Source: Candidatus Epulonipiscium sp. (lineage in GTDB: Bacteria; Bacillota; Clostridia; Lachnospirales; Defluviitaleaceae). From it: a stretch of 52,019 nt of DNA. Positions within the stretch are counted from its first letter, which is position 1; each line of letters begins with the position of its first letter. Made by a program: the position numbers and the translations under genes. The stretch spans positions 1 through 52,019 of the forward strand of contig JAAYML010000058.1 of NCBI GenBank assembly GCA_012521395.1, given 5' to 3'. Below the pieces are notes generated by a model, which saw only the letters and a list, made by a program, of their open reading frames with translations, was not told the origin of the DNA and searched no databases. Shown here piece by piece: positions 25,318-33,971 of this stretch.

Positions 25318-26178
25318 ATGGAGAAACTAATCGAGAAAGCAAAAGTCTTAGTTGAAGCATTGCCATATATTAAAGAGTTTTATGGAAAAACGGTTGTGAT
25401 TAAATACGGCGGCAGTGCGATGATTGATGAAAGAATAAAAGAAACGGTTATTCAAGATATTGTTTTAATGAAACTGGTTGGTATCAATCCAGTTATTGTT
25501 CACGGGGGAGGCCCGGAAATTAATAAAGTATTAGAGCAAATGAATAAAAAATCCCAATTTATTAATGGCTTAAGGGTGACTGATAAAGAAACCATGGAAG
25601 TTGTCGAGATGGTTTTATCCGGAAAGGTCAACAAAGAAATCGTCAGCGAAATTCAAAATCAAGGGATTAGTTCTGTCGGAATAAGTGGAAAAGATGGAGG
25701 GATGCTTTTAGCTGAGAAAAAACTGGTGGACGGCTATGACTTAGGTTATGTTGGACATGTGGTCGCCGTTAATCCAAGACTTCTTTTGACCCTTATTCAA
25801 ACGGACTTTATACCGGTTATAGCACCTATTGGTATTGATAAAAAGGGAAATTCATATAATATCAATGCTGATTATGCTGCAGTTGCTGTAGCTGGAGCCT
25901 TAAAGGCTGAAAAATTAGTTTTTTTAACCGATGTTGAAGGGGTACTTATGGATGTAGACGATAGTTCTTCTGTGATTTCCCAGCTTTCTATAAAAGATGT
26001 GGATCGTTATATTGAAAAAGGTATCATTTCGGGAGGAATGATTCCCAAAGTACAGTGTTGTGTTGAAGGGGTAAAAATGGGGGTAAAAACTGTCCATATT
26101 TTAGACGGTCGGATTGAGCATTGTTTACTGCTTGAAATTTTCACCCATAAAGGTGTTGGAACAATGATTATGCAATAA
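25318..26178 (+). CDS. argB: Acetylglutamate kinase
   Basis: ArgB phosphorylates N-acetylglutamate, the second step of the acetylated arginine pathway and often the point of arginine feedback inhibition. The 286 residues show VVIKYGGSAMID, the glycine-rich VHGGGPEIN substrate/ATP motif, NADYAAVAVAGAL and LVFLTDVEGVL. The N-terminal helix (MEKLIEKAKVLVEALPYIKEF) is the kind found in arginine-inhibited hexameric enzymes; sensitivity here is inference. The gene is 12 bases downstream of argJ and 11 bases upstream of the cation exporter, so all three may be in one transcript. Confidence 0.95.
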   Translation: MEKLIEKAKVLVEALPYIKEFYGKTVVIKYGGSAMIDERIKETVIQDIVLMKLVGINPVIVHGGGPEINKVLEQMNKKSQFINGLRVTDKETMEVVEMVLSGKVNKEIVSEIQNQGISSVGISGKDGGMLLAEKKLVDGYDLGYVGHVVAVNPRLLLTLIQTDFIPVIAPIGIDKKGNSYNINADYAAVAVAGALKAEKLVFLTDVEGVLMDVDDSSSVISQLSIKDVDRYIEKGIISGGMIPKVQCCVEGVKMGVKTVHILDGRIEHCLLLEIFTHKGVGTMIMQ

Positions 26179-26189
26179 AGGAGAATCAA

Positions 26190-27128
26190 ATGGATAAAAG
26201 AGAAAAGAAAATAAGCAGGGCTTCCTGGGTTGGTATTATAGGCAATGGTATTCTGGCAGTTTTAAAAGTGTTTTTTGGTCTTATTTCTGGTAGCATGGCA
26301 TTAGTAGGAGACGGTATCGATTCTTTTACTGATATCGTAACAGGTTTTATTATTTTATTTGCTGCAAAAATTATGTCCAAGCCGCCAGACAGGGAACATC
26401 CTTATGGTCATCAGAGGGCAGAGACCATTGCCACTGTTTTATTGGCATTTATCATTTTTTTTGCCGGAGCTCAACTGCTGATTAACACAGTACCGGCCAT
26501 TTTTAGTAAAGAAGAAACGGATTTACCTTCTGCCATTGCTATTTATATTGCTCTTATATCCATACTGGGAAAACTCTTTTTAGCCTTTTATCAATACAAA
26601 ATTGGTAAGCTTACTCAAAGTTCCATGTTGATTGCCAATAGTAAAAATATGAAAAATGATATTTTAATTTCCGTAGGTGTTTTGTTTGGTTTGCTTTTTA
26701 CCTTTTTGCTTAAGCTGCCTGTTTTTGATTTTATAACAGCCATTATTATTGCCCTGTGGATTATTAAAGAAGCTTATGAAATTGTCATAGAAAGCAATAT
26801 GGAACTGATGGATGGTGTTGAAGATACAAGCATCTATCAGGAAGTCTTTGATGCAATTGATCAGATAGAAGGGGTCTATAATCCCCACCGAACCAGAATC
26901 AGAAAAATGTCTAATCTCTATATCATTGATACAGATATTGAAGTGGATCAAAATTTAACAGTATTAGAAGCCCATAAAATAGCTATGAAAGTAGAAAAAA
27001 TCATAAAAGAAAAAATTCAAGATGTCTATGACGTTATTGTGCATGTGGAGCCTTTAGGCAATATTGAGCATAATGAAAGTTATGGCTTATCTCAGAAAAT
27101 GCTTCGTGAAAAAAAGGACTCCCAATAG
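26190..27128 (+). CDS. Cation diffusion facilitator (divalent metal exporter)
   Basis: CDF proteins export divalent metals in exchange for protons. The 312 residues give about six membrane helices, then a cytoplasmic C-terminal domain (from about 205) with YNPHRTRIRKMSN and the metal-binding-fold segment. In helix 2 the metal-site motif is D44-S-F-T-D48. In helix 5 the equivalent of the usual H-x3-D is N153-M-K-N-D157. Zinc and iron transporters have His there, while manganese exporters of the MntE type have an Asn/Asp set, so manganese is my inferred substrate. It is placed just after argB, with no clear functional link. Confidence 0.85.
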   Translation: MDKREKKISRASWVGIIGNGILAVLKVFFGLISGSMALVGDGIDSFTDIVTGFIILFAAKIMSKPPDREHPYGHQRAETIATVLLAFIIFFAGAQLLINTVPAIFSKEETDLPSAIAIYIALISILGKLFLAFYQYKIGKLTQSSMLIANSKNMKNDILISVGVLFGLLFTFLLKLPVFDFITAIIIALWIIKEAYEIVIESNMELMDGVEDTSIYQEVFDAIDQIEGVYNPHRTRIRKMSNLYIIDTDIEVDQNLTVLEAHKIAMKVEKIIKEKIQDVYDVIVHVEPLGNIEHNESYGLSQKMLREKKDSQ

Positions 27129-27134
27129 GAGTCC
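27117..27134. repeat. Short hairpin at the end of the CDF gene
   Basis: GGACTCC (27117-27123) and GGAGTCC (27128-27134) form a 7-bp stem over the stop codon of the cation exporter. It stands just ahead of a second, terminator-like hairpin. Confidence 0.6.
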
Positions 27135-27160
27135 AAGCCCTAAAAAGCTTCATTCCTGGA

Positions 27161-27193
27161 AAATACCTATGACTTAGTCTAGGTATTTTTTTA
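27161..27193 (+). terminator. Terminator after the argJB-CDF transcript
   Basis: AAATACCTA (27161-27169) pairs with TAGGTATTT (27180-27188), and an inner GAC-TTA-GTC extends the stem beyond one bulged base. It is followed by TTTTT. Confidence 0.75.
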
Positions 27194-27196
27194 TTG

Positions 27197-27222
27197 ATTT
27201 ATTCTTTATTGAAAGAATAAAT
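27197..27222. repeat. 11-bp inverted repeat upstream of the LysM-GH18 gene
   Basis: ATTTATTCTTT (27197-27207) and its complement (27212-27222) flank the loop ATTG. It could be a second terminator arm or an operator for the downstream gene. No convincing -35 box was found for that gene, though TATAAT occurs at 27261-27266. Confidence 0.5.
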
Positions 27223-27299
27223 TTCTGAAGTTTACAAACACGAATAAGGATGGGATGGAATATAATACCACTAGAATGATATGACCAGGAGTGATATTT

Positions 27300-28826
27300 A
27301 TGTGGAGATTTCCCAGTACGATATATGTTGTAAAAGCTGGAGATTCTCTCTATCAGATAGCCCGCCAGTTTGGAGTCAGTGTGCAGGACATTGTCAATAT
27401 CAATGGAATTGTTGACACAATTATTTATCCCGGACAAAGATTAATTATTTCCATAGCTTATTATCTGGTCCAGCCAGGAGACAGCCTTTACAGGCTGGCT
27501 CAAAAATTTAATACAACGGTTGAAAGTATTATGCGCCTAAATAATTTGACCAATATTAACTTAAGGATAGGACAAAGGCTTCAAGTTCCTCAATATTCTG
27601 AAGCAATTGTAAGGACGGCTTTGGCGAATATTCGCAGGAGGCCAGGAGTAAATTTTCCAGTTGAAGCGGTTATGGTAAGAGGGGCAAAGTTGCCTGTAAC
27701 GGCCAGCAGTAATGGCTGGTATGAAGTCGCTTTATATAATGGCAGGCGTGGTTTTATTGCTAAAAGTCTTGTTGATTTTAATGTGTATGGTTCCAGTTTA
27801 CCTCTTACAAATATTTTAGGTTTTTATACTCTGGAAGAAGGGCCAGCCCTACCAAGTTCTTATGAATCTTTTATAAATAATACAGGAGAAATATCCCAAC
27901 TGGCTTTATTCATGTTTAGAATTGATGCCGACAATCCTACAGAAATAGAAAAATTCGGCGGAGATTTTAGTAATGCTTACGTGGAGGATTTAATCAGAAT
28001 TGCTCACGAAAATAATATTAAAATTTGTCCTGTGGTACACAATTTGCTTTATGAAAGAGGCGATGTGACAGTTGGTAAAAATACAGTAAAAGCAATGGTT
28101 GCAACGCCGGAGTCCCGGGCGGCTTTTATTCAAAATATTATTGAACTTATTGAGGGTTATGGTTTTGATGGGGTTAATATTGATATAGAAGATGTTTATT
28201 TAGAAGACAGTGATCGTTTAACGGCCTTTTACAGGGAACTTGGCCGTGCATTGCACCAAAGAGGTTATTTCTTTTCTGTTTCTGTTCCTTCAAGAGTAAG
28301 TGATGAACCATTTAATCCTTTTTCCGATCCTTTCCAGTATGCGCCGATAGGGGCAGCAGTGGATGAATTTGTTGTCATGCTATATAATGAACACGGCTGG
28401 CCTGGCAGTGGTCCTGGTCCAGTGGTATCAATAGGCTGGATGGACAGAGTCTTAAAATATACAATGACAAAAATGCCCAGGGATAAGATTGTTGCTGCTG
28501 TATCGGTTTTTGGCTTTGATTTTAATCTGGATACAGGCAGGAATACTTATGTGACTTATCAGATGGCCATTAACAGGGCACAACAATACAATGCTCAAAT
28601 CATTTTTGATGAAGTAACCCAGACGCCGATGTATTCATACACAGATGAACAAGGCCAACGGCATGAAGTTTGGTTTGAAGATGCAAAAAGTATTCGGGCA
28701 AAAGTTCAAAAAGCATGGGATTTAGGAATTAAAGGGATAGCGCTTTGGAGATTGGGTATGGAAGATCCAGCCATCTGGACCATGCTCAGAGATGAAACAG
28801 TTGTCAGAAAAGATATTGGTCTATAA
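27300..28826 (+). CDS. LysM-SH3-GH18 cell-wall glucosidase (spore-type, YaaH/SleL-like)
   Basis: The 508-residue protein has two LysM peptidoglycan-binding repeats (about 8-50 and 54-98), a bacterial SH3-like domain (about 101-160), and a GH18 barrel (about 170-500) with the catalytic motif D290-G-V-N-I-D295-I-E297. This resembles spore-cortex N-acetylglucosaminidases such as SleL/YaaH, which cut cortex fragments during germination. There is no signal peptide, which fits deposition in the spore coat rather than secretion. ATG 27300 has an AGGAG site (27288-27292); an in-frame GTG at 27291 overlaps it. The C-terminal part (GIKGIALWRLGMEDPAIW) is typical for the group. A single-gene transcript ends at the terminator at 28843. 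Confidence 0.88.
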   Translation: MWRFPSTIYVVKAGDSLYQIARQFGVSVQDIVNINGIVDTIIYPGQRLIISIAYYLVQPGDSLYRLAQKFNTTVESIMRLNNLTNINLRIGQRLQVPQYSEAIVRTALANIRRRPGVNFPVEAVMVRGAKLPVTASSNGWYEVALYNGRRGFIAKSLVDFNVYGSSLPLTNILGFYTLEEGPALPSSYESFINNTGEISQLALFMFRIDADNPTEIEKFGGDFSNAYVEDLIRIAHENNIKICPVVHNLLYERGDVTVGKNTVKAMVATPESRAAFIQNIIELIEGYGFDGVNIDIEDVYLEDSDRLTAFYRELGRALHQRGYFFSVSVPSRVSDEPFNPFSDPFQYAPIGAAVDEFVVMLYNEHGWPGSGPGPVVSIGWMDRVLKYTMTKMPRDKIVAAVSVFGFDFNLDTGRNTYVTYQMAINRAQQYNAQIIFDEVTQTPMYSYTDEQGQRHEVWFEDAKSIRAKVQKAWDLGIKGIALWRLGMEDPAIWTMLRDETVVRKDIGL

Positions 28827-28842
28827 ATTTTAAGATATTATT

Positions 28843-28870
28843 AAAAAAGTGTGCTATTGCACACTTTTTT
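28843..28870. terminator. Bidirectional terminator between LysM-GH18 and patatin genes
   Basis: A 12-bp perfect stem (28843-28854 / 28859-28870) with core GTGTGC and loop TATT has an A-run on one side and a T-run on the other, so it serves both convergent genes. The same GTGTGC...GCACAC core is used at 12496-12524. Confidence 0.85.
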
Positions 28871-29718
28871 TAATGATTTAACCATTCCATTAAGGAACCA
28901 TAAAGATTTTGAATATCTTGATAACCCTGCTCATACAGAGCAGCTAATTTTTTTGGATTTTTTTCGATTCTTTTGACTTTGACAGGAGTGGAAGGGCGGA
29001 TAACAAAGGCTTTTCCTTCATTTTCCAACTGTTCAATATAATCTAATGTTTCATTGTACATGATATGACGCTTGTCCAGGGCTTCTACTAGATTGGGATA
29101 ATCCGCATAAAATCTTTGAGCAAATTTATGACTTTTAGAAGGCCTTTTTCTGTAACCCTTATGCCTGGTTAATACAATAACATTTTTTGTATTCCCGTCT
29201 TCAATAGATTTTTTTATTGGTATGGCGTCTGTAATTCCTCCATCCAATAAATAATGATTTCTAAATTCAACAATATGACTGATAAAGGGAAGACTCATAG
29301 AAGCTTTAACGGCTTCAAAAAAGTCTTCTGAATTGTCTTTATAAAAATACATGGGCTTTCCTGAAACACAATCGGTTGTACAGACCACAAAAGTTTCTTT
29401 TGCCTGTTGAAAACTGTCGTAATCAAAGGGACAAAGTTTATTCGGTATGTCATCAAAAAGAAATTTTGTGCCAAATAATTCTTTTTCCCGAAGGAGGTTT
29501 GAAAGACTTATGTACCTTTTATCCTGAATATAATTCAGATTAATATCTCGGTTTCTCCCCCTTTGCCTGGAGATATATGAAATCGCATTACAAGCTCCTG
29601 CGGATACACCAATAATATAGGGAAAAAATAATTTTTTATCAATTAAGAAGTCCAAGACCCCAGCAGTATACATTCCTCTCAATCCGCCACCTTCCAGAAC
29701 AAGTCCGGTTTTTTCCAA
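28870..29718 (-). CDS. Patatin-like phospholipase family protein
   Basis: Patatin-like enzymes are lipid acyl hydrolases with a Ser-Asp dyad. This 282-residue product shows the oxyanion motif G10-G-G-L-R-G15, the nucleophile motif G-V-S39-A-G and the catalytic D159-G-G (LLDGGITD). It lacks a signal peptide, so it acts inside the cell. I choose TTG at 29718 (encoding L-E-K-T-G-L-V-L-E-G-G-G) because an AAAGGAGG site precedes it by the correct distance; ATG 29766 extends the frame by 16 residues that are not family-like and lies before that site. It resembles the Bacillus/Clostridium YjjU-type group. The natural lipid is unknown. Confidence 0.87.
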   Translation of the reverse strand: MEKTGLVLEGGGLRGMYTAGVLDFLIDKKLFFPYIIGVSAGACNAISYISRQRGRNRDINLNYIQDKRYISLSNLLREKELFGTKFLFDDIPNKLCPFDYDSFQQAKETFVVCTTDCVSGKPMYFYKDNSEDFFEAVKASMSLPFISHIVEFRNHYLLDGGITDAIPIKKSIEDGNTKNVIVLTRHKGYRKRPSKSHKFAQRFYADYPNLVEALDKRHIMYNETLDYIEQLENEGKAFVIRPSTPVKVKRIEKNPKKLAALYEQGYQDIQNLYGSLMEWLNH

Positions 29719-29750
29719 AGTCTTGCCTCCTTTCTTTGGTAATAATTGTA

Positions 29751-29779
29751 ATGATACGCTTTTCAAATGAAAATGTCAA
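29751..29779 (-). promoter_or_regulatory. Candidate sigma-A promoter of the patatin gene
   Basis: On the minus strand, TTGACA (complement of 29774-29779) and TATCAT (complement of 29751-29756) are spaced by 17 bases. The -10 box is about 30 bases upstream of the TTG start. Confidence 0.6.
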
Positions 29780-29800
29780 GTTTCTGACAAAAGATAATAT

Positions 29801-29829
29801 TTGACAGTTTAAAGTAAACGCAGTAAATT
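29801..29829 (+). promoter_or_regulatory. Candidate promoter of the HD-domain gene
   Basis: A perfect TTGACA (29801-29806) is followed after 17 bases by TAAATT (29824-29829), a weak -10 box. Confidence 0.4.
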
Positions 29830-29881
29830 AATAGATAAATAAATAAGCTCATGCATTTGGATAAAAGGAGGTCTTTTTAAA

Positions 29882-30445
29882 ATGACAAGGGATGAGGCAT
29901 ATGAATTATTAAAGAAGTATACGGAGTCAGAAAGCCTGATTAAGCATGCTTTAGCCGTAGAAGCTGCCATGAGAGGGTATGCAAAAAAATTTAATGAAGA
30001 TGTAGAGTTTTGGGGAATAACGGGTTTAATTCATGATCTGGATTATGAATTATATCCAGACAAGCATCCTCTTGAAGGGGTCAAGATTTTAGAGGAAAAT
30101 GGTTACCCGGTCGAATTAATTGAAGCAGTAAAAGGCCATGCAGACCATACCAATACGCCAAGACAGCCCCTTTTGGCTAAAACCCTTTATGCGGTTGATG
30201 AGCTTTCCAGTTTTATTATTGCATATATATTAGTCAGACCGAATAAGAGTTTTGAAGACATTCAATTAAAATCCATTAAGAAAAAACTTAAGGATAAAGC
30301 CTTCGCCAGAGGTGTGGACAGAGATATCATTAAAAAAGGTGCCGAGGAATTAGGAGTAGACTTGGATGAACATATTATGACTGTTGCAGATGCTTTAGTA
30401 GAAAGAGAAAAAGAACTCAATCAAATGGGAGTAAGTCTGGTATAA
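29882..30445 (+). CDS. HD-domain (HDIG-type) phosphohydrolase family protein
   Basis: The 187-residue protein has the HD metal-binding pattern: His22 (IKHALAVE), H51-D52 (LIHDLDYE), and the later H86 and D109 (VKGHADH, AVDELSS). HD-domain proteins are usually phosphohydrolases or nucleases of nucleotides. This group, with HDIG-like order and a length near 185, is common in Clostridia but without a proven substrate. The site AAAAGGAGG stands 11 bases before the ATG. It lies on its own between the patatin gene and argD. Confidence 0.8.
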   Translation: MTRDEAYELLKKYTESESLIKHALAVEAAMRGYAKKFNEDVEFWGITGLIHDLDYELYPDKHPLEGVKILEENGYPVELIEAVKGHADHTNTPRQPLLAKTLYAVDELSSFIIAYILVRPNKSFEDIQLKSIKKKLKDKAFARGVDRDIIKKGAEELGVDLDEHIMTVADALVEREKELNQMGVSLV

Positions 30446-30480
30446 ATATTCATGCACTAATTGAAATTTAATGAATATTT
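30444..30480. repeat. 10-bp inverted repeat between HD-domain gene and argD
   Basis: AAATATTCAT (30444-30453) and ATGAATATTT (30471-30480) flank 17 bases. No T-run follows, so termination is doubtful; an upstream regulatory hairpin before the argD promoter is possible. Confidence 0.4.
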
Positions 30481-30492
30481 AAAGGAATGATA

Positions 30493-30527
30493 TTGCATAA
30501 AAAAACAAACAGGTGTATAATTATGAA
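30493..30527 (+). promoter_or_regulatory. argD promoter with paired ArgR-like boxes
   Basis: TTGCAT (30493-30498) and TATAAT (30516-30521) are spaced by 17 bases. The ARG-like boxes TGCATAAAAAAACA (30494-30507) and TGTATAATTATGAA (30514-30527) again start 20 bases apart. The layout is the same as at argJ, with the bases at the boxes conserved and the intervening bases diverged. Confidence 0.65.
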
Positions 30528-30557
30528 ATCATTATTTAATTTTTTAGGGGAGATATT

Positions 30558-31748
30558 ATGAGTAATATGGAATGGATCAAGCGTGGTAATAAAGTTATTA
30601 TGAATACTTATAAGCGTTTTCCCCTTGCCTTAACAGAAGGTGAAGGTGTTTACCTTAAGGATATTGAGGGGAAAAAGTATTTGGATTTTGCTTCAGGCAT
30701 CGCTGTAAATTCTTTGGGACATGGCAATAAGACCCTGATCAAAGCTTTAGAAGAACAAATGAATAAAATCATGCATTGTTCAAATTTATATTGGAACCTG
30801 CCTGCTATAGAAGCTGCAGAAATGCTTATCCAAAACAGCATTTTTGATAAAGTGTTTTTTTGTAACAGTGGGGCTGAAGCCATCGAAGCAGCTTTAAAGC
30901 TGGCAAGAAAATTTGGTAAAAAGAGACATGGGGAACATTGCTATGAAATTATTACGATGAAAAATTCTTTTCATGGCAGGACTTTTGGTGCCATTACAGC
31001 AACGGGGCAGACAAAATATCAAAAAGATTTAAATCCCTTGATGGATGGAATCTTATATGCAGATTATAATGATTTTGAGTCGGTTAAAAAGTTAGTATCT
31101 GATAAGACATGTGCTATTTTGTTAGAGCCTATTCAGGGAGAAGGCGGTATAAGACCAGCTGATAAAGATTTCTTATTGAAATTAAGAGACTTGTGTAATG
31201 AAAAAGAAATTCTTCTGATGTATGACGAAGTTCAGTGCGGTATTGGTCGTACAGGTTATTTATTTGCTTACGAGGCTTATGGTGTCGCACCAGATGTGAT
31301 TTCCCTTGCTAAAGGCTTAGGAGGCGGTTTCCCTATAGGGGCTATGATGGCTGTTGAAAAGTATTCTGATCTTTTTGGACCCGGGGATCATGCTTCAACT
31401 TTTGGAGGAAACCCAGCTGCATGTTCTGCTGCCAAAGTGGTTCTGACTGCATTAATCCAGGAAGGTATTTTGGAAAATGTAAAAGCACAGGGAGCTTATC
31501 TGAGAGAAAGACTGAATATCTTAAAAGAAAAATATACTATTATTACAGATGTCAGAGGCATGGGTTTAATGCAGGGTATAGAATTAAGTCTTCCTGTGGC
31601 TAATATTGTTGAACTGTGTATACAAAAAGGTCTGCTTCTCGTTGGTGCGGGAGAAAAAGTCATTCGATTTGTTCCACCTTTAATTGTTGGGAAAAATGAA
31701 ATAGATGAAGCCATAAATATCCTTGAAACGGTTTTAAAAGAAGTTTAA
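30558..31748 (+). CDS. argD: Acetylornithine aminotransferase
   Basis: ArgD is a PLP-dependent enzyme that makes N-acetylornithine from the semialdehyde and glutamate. The 396 residues include the cofactor-binding segment [13 protein letters not shown], the Asp223 of [12 protein letters not shown], and the PLP lysine K252 ([15 protein letters not shown]). It could also act on related substrates such as succinyldiaminopimelate, but the neighbouring argF supports the arginine role. The AGGGGAGA site precedes ATG 30558. argD and argF are 50 bases apart and likely co-transcribed from the ArgR-boxed promoter. Confidence 0.94.
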   Translation: MSNMEWIKRGNKVIMNTYKRFPLALTEGEGVYLKDIEGKKYLDFASGIAVNSLGHGNKTLIKALEEQMNKIMHCSNLYWNLPAIEAAEMLIQNSIFDKVFFCNSGAEAIEAALKLARKFGKKRHGEHCYEIITMKNSFHGRTFGAITATGQTKYQKDLNPLMDGILYADYNDFESVKKLVSDKTCAILLEPIQGEGGIRPADKDFLLKLRDLCNEKEILLMYDEVQCGIGRTGYLFAYEAYGVAPDVISLAKGLGGGFPIGAMMAVEKYSDLFGPGDHASTFGGNPAACSAAKVVLTALIQEGILENVKAQGAYLRERLNILKEKYTIITDVRGMGLMQGIELSLPVANIVELCIQKGLLLVGAGEKVIRFVPPLIVGKNEIDEAINILETVLKEV

Positions 31749-31798
31749 ATAAGATTTTCAACCGGTCTGAGAATGATAATAATTTTAGGGGGTTGCTT

Positions 31799-32740
31799 AT
31801 GGGATTAAATTTAAGAGGAAGAAGTTTTTTGACTTTAAAAGATTTTACGCCTGCTGAAATAGATTATTTACTGGACTTAGCGGAAAACTTAAAAAGAAAG
31901 AAAAAAATGGGAATACAGGGAGACTTGTTAAGAGGTAAAAATATTGCACTGCTTTTTGAAAAACCTTCAACCAGAACCCGTTGTGCTTTTACTGTTGCAT
32001 GTATTGATGAAGGTGCGCATCCTGAGTATTTAGGTAAAGAGGATATTCAGTTGGGCAGCAAAGAATCGGTTGAAGATACGGCAAGAGTATTAGGCCGGCT
32101 TTTTGACGGAATCCAGTTTCGGGGCTTTAAGCAGGAAACGGTAGAAACCTTGGCAAAGTATAGCGGTGTACCTGTTTGGAACGGATTAACAGATAAATAT
32201 CATCCTACGCAAGTTCTTGCTGATTTTTTAACAATAAAAGAAAAGTTTGGCTGCTTAAAAGGAATCCGATTGGTATATATAGGTGATGGACGAAACAATA
32301 TGGCAAACAGCTTAATGATTGGGGCCTCCAAAATGGGAATGGATTTTGTTATTTGTGCACCGAAAAGTCTCTGGCCTGAAGATATCTTAGTTGAAGAATG
32401 CAAAGCTTTTGCAAAAGAATCCGGGGCGAAGGTTACAATTACAGATGATATCGATAGTGCTGTGTTTGGAGCAGATGTCATTTATACCGATGTATGGTGC
32501 TCTATGGGCGAAGAAGCAAAAGCAGAAGAAAGAATTAAATTATTAAAAGCGTATCAGGTGAATGCAGATTTGATGAAAAAGACAGGAAAAGAAGAAACTA
32601 TTTTTATGCATTGTCTTCCTGCAGTTAAAGGGAATGAAGTGACAGAAGAAGTGTTTGAAAGTAAAGCATCTGTGGTATTTGACGAAGCAGAAAACCGTAT
32701 GCATACCATTAAAGCGGTGATGGTTGCGACTTTATCATAA
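31799..32740 (+). CDS. argF: Ornithine carbamoyltransferase
   Basis: ArgF joins ornithine and carbamoyl phosphate to give citrulline. The 313-residue protein shows the carbamoyl-phosphate motif KPSTRTR, the ornithine-site segment DVWCSMGEE, and the conserved HCLPA. Length and motifs are typical of anabolic OTC. ATG 31799 is chosen, with a GGGGG site (31788-31792) six bases before it; an in-frame TTG at 31793 touches that site. The 138 bases that follow hold no terminator I would rely on, but contain the serC promoter. Confidence 0.94.
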   Translation: MGLNLRGRSFLTLKDFTPAEIDYLLDLAENLKRKKKMGIQGDLLRGKNIALLFEKPSTRTRCAFTVACIDEGAHPEYLGKEDIQLGSKESVEDTARVLGRLFDGIQFRGFKQETVETLAKYSGVPVWNGLTDKYHPTQVLADFLTIKEKFGCLKGIRLVYIGDGRNNMANSLMIGASKMGMDFVICAPKSLWPEDILVEECKAFAKESGAKVTITDDIDSAVFGADVIYTDVWCSMGEEAKAEERIKLLKAYQVNADLMKKTGKEETIFMHCLPAVKGNEVTEEVFESKASVVFDEAENRMHTIKAVMVATLS

Positions 32741-32786
32741 AATTTTTCTGATTCATTGATTAATTCAATAAATATAATTAAATTCA

Positions 32787-32815
32787 TTGACTAGAGAATT
32801 ATTTTTAGCTATAAT
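32787..32815 (+). promoter_or_regulatory. Strong sigma-A promoter of serC-serA
   Basis: TTGACT (32787-32792) and TATAAT (32810-32815) are spaced by 17 bases. This is a near-consensus promoter, about 63 bases before the serC start. The short leader shows no riboswitch or T-box that I recognise. Confidence 0.7.
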
Positions 32816-32878
32816 TTTTACAAACATTGTTATTTATATGTCAATTGATTTTATTATTTTTATTTTAGGGGGATTAAA

Positions 32879-33961
32879 ATGGATAGAGTGTATAATTTTT
32901 CTGCTGGACCTTCAATGCTGCCTTTGGAAGTTTTACAAAAGGCTCAAAAAGAAATGTTAAATTATGAAAACAGTGGTATGAGTGTTATGGAAATGAGCCA
33001 CCGTTCTAAAGTTTTTGATGAAATAATTCAAGGTGCAGAAGAAGTTTTAAGGGATATCATGAATATTCCTCAAAATTATAAGGTGCTTTTCTTACAAGGC
33101 GGGGCTTCTACACAATTTGCAATGATACCTTTAAATCTTTTTAGAAATAGTAAAAAAGCAGATTATGTCAATACCGGACAATGGTCAAAGAAAGCGATTT
33201 CTGAAGCTAAAAAATATGGTACAGTAAATGTCGTTGCTTCTTCAGAAGACACTACCTTTAACTATATTCCTGATTTAGATAAAAGCACTTTTTCACCGGA
33301 TGCAGATTATTTCCATATTACATCCAACAATACTATTTACGGAACCCGTTATGTAGAATTGCCGGATACAGGAGATGTTCCATTGGTATCTGATATGTCT
33401 TCATGCATTTTATCTGAGCCTTGTGATGTAACAAAATTTGGCGTAATTTATGCTGGAGCACAAAAGAATATTGGTCCGGCGGGTCTTACAGTGGTTATTA
33501 TCCGGGAAGACTTAATTGGTCATGCTATGGATATTACACCAACAATGCTGAATTATAAGACTCATGCAGACAATAATTCTTTATATAATACACCACCTAC
33601 TTACGGAATTTATATTGCAAAATTAGTTTTTGAATGGATTAAAGAAAAAGGCGGCTTAGCCGAAATGGAAAAAATCAACAAAGAAAAAGCAAATATTCTA
33701 TATGATTTCTTAGATAATTCCAGTTTCTATAAAGGAACTGTTGTTCCAAAATATCGTTCCCTAATGAACATACCTTTTGTGACTCCTTCTAAAGAGTTAG
33801 ATGAAAAATTTGTAAAAGAAGCAACAGCCAATGGTTTAGTAAATTTAAAAGGTCACAGAACGGTTGGCGGCATGCGTGCAAGCATTTATAATGCTATGCC
33901 CATTGAAGGAGTAAAAGCTTTAGTTGAATTTATGAAGAAATTTGAGATGGAAAATCGTTAG
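32879..33961 (+). CDS. serC: Phosphoserine aminotransferase
   Basis: SerC is a PLP enzyme that converts 3-phosphohydroxypyruvate to phosphoserine, using glutamate; it can also serve in vitamin B6 synthesis in some bacteria. The 360 residues include [10 protein letters not shown] at the N-terminus, LQGGASTQF, Asp172 (VSDMSS) and the PLP-binding lysine K196 ([13 protein letters not shown]). The AGGGGGAT site precedes ATG 32879. serA follows after 10 bases in the same operon, giving serine synthesis from 3-phosphoglycerate except for the phosphatase SerB, which is not seen here. Confidence 0.95.
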   Translation: MDRVYNFSAGPSMLPLEVLQKAQKEMLNYENSGMSVMEMSHRSKVFDEIIQGAEEVLRDIMNIPQNYKVLFLQGGASTQFAMIPLNLFRNSKKADYVNTGQWSKKAISEAKKYGTVNVVASSEDTTFNYIPDLDKSTFSPDADYFHITSNNTIYGTRYVELPDTGDVPLVSDMSSCILSEPCDVTKFGVIYAGAQKNIGPAGLTVVIIREDLIGHAMDITPTMLNYKTHADNNSLYNTPPTYGIYIAKLVFEWIKEKGGLAEMEKINKEKANILYDFLDNSSFYKGTVVPKYRSLMNIPFVTPSKELDEKFVKEATANGLVNLKGHRTVGGMRASIYNAMPIEGVKALVEFMKKFEMENR

Positions 33962-33971
33962 GGGGATTAGA

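Noticed and set aside
28186-28200. GH18 motif D-G-V-N-I-D-I-E as a lost catalytic residue (Asn instead of Asp at the second position)
   Set aside because: The catalytic Glu297 and Asp295 are present, and Asn at this place is common in spore-type GH18 proteins.
32741-32878. Possible T-box or riboswitch ahead of serC
   Set aside because: The leader after the promoter is only about 60 bases and AT-rich, with no antiterminator, specifier loop or terminator.
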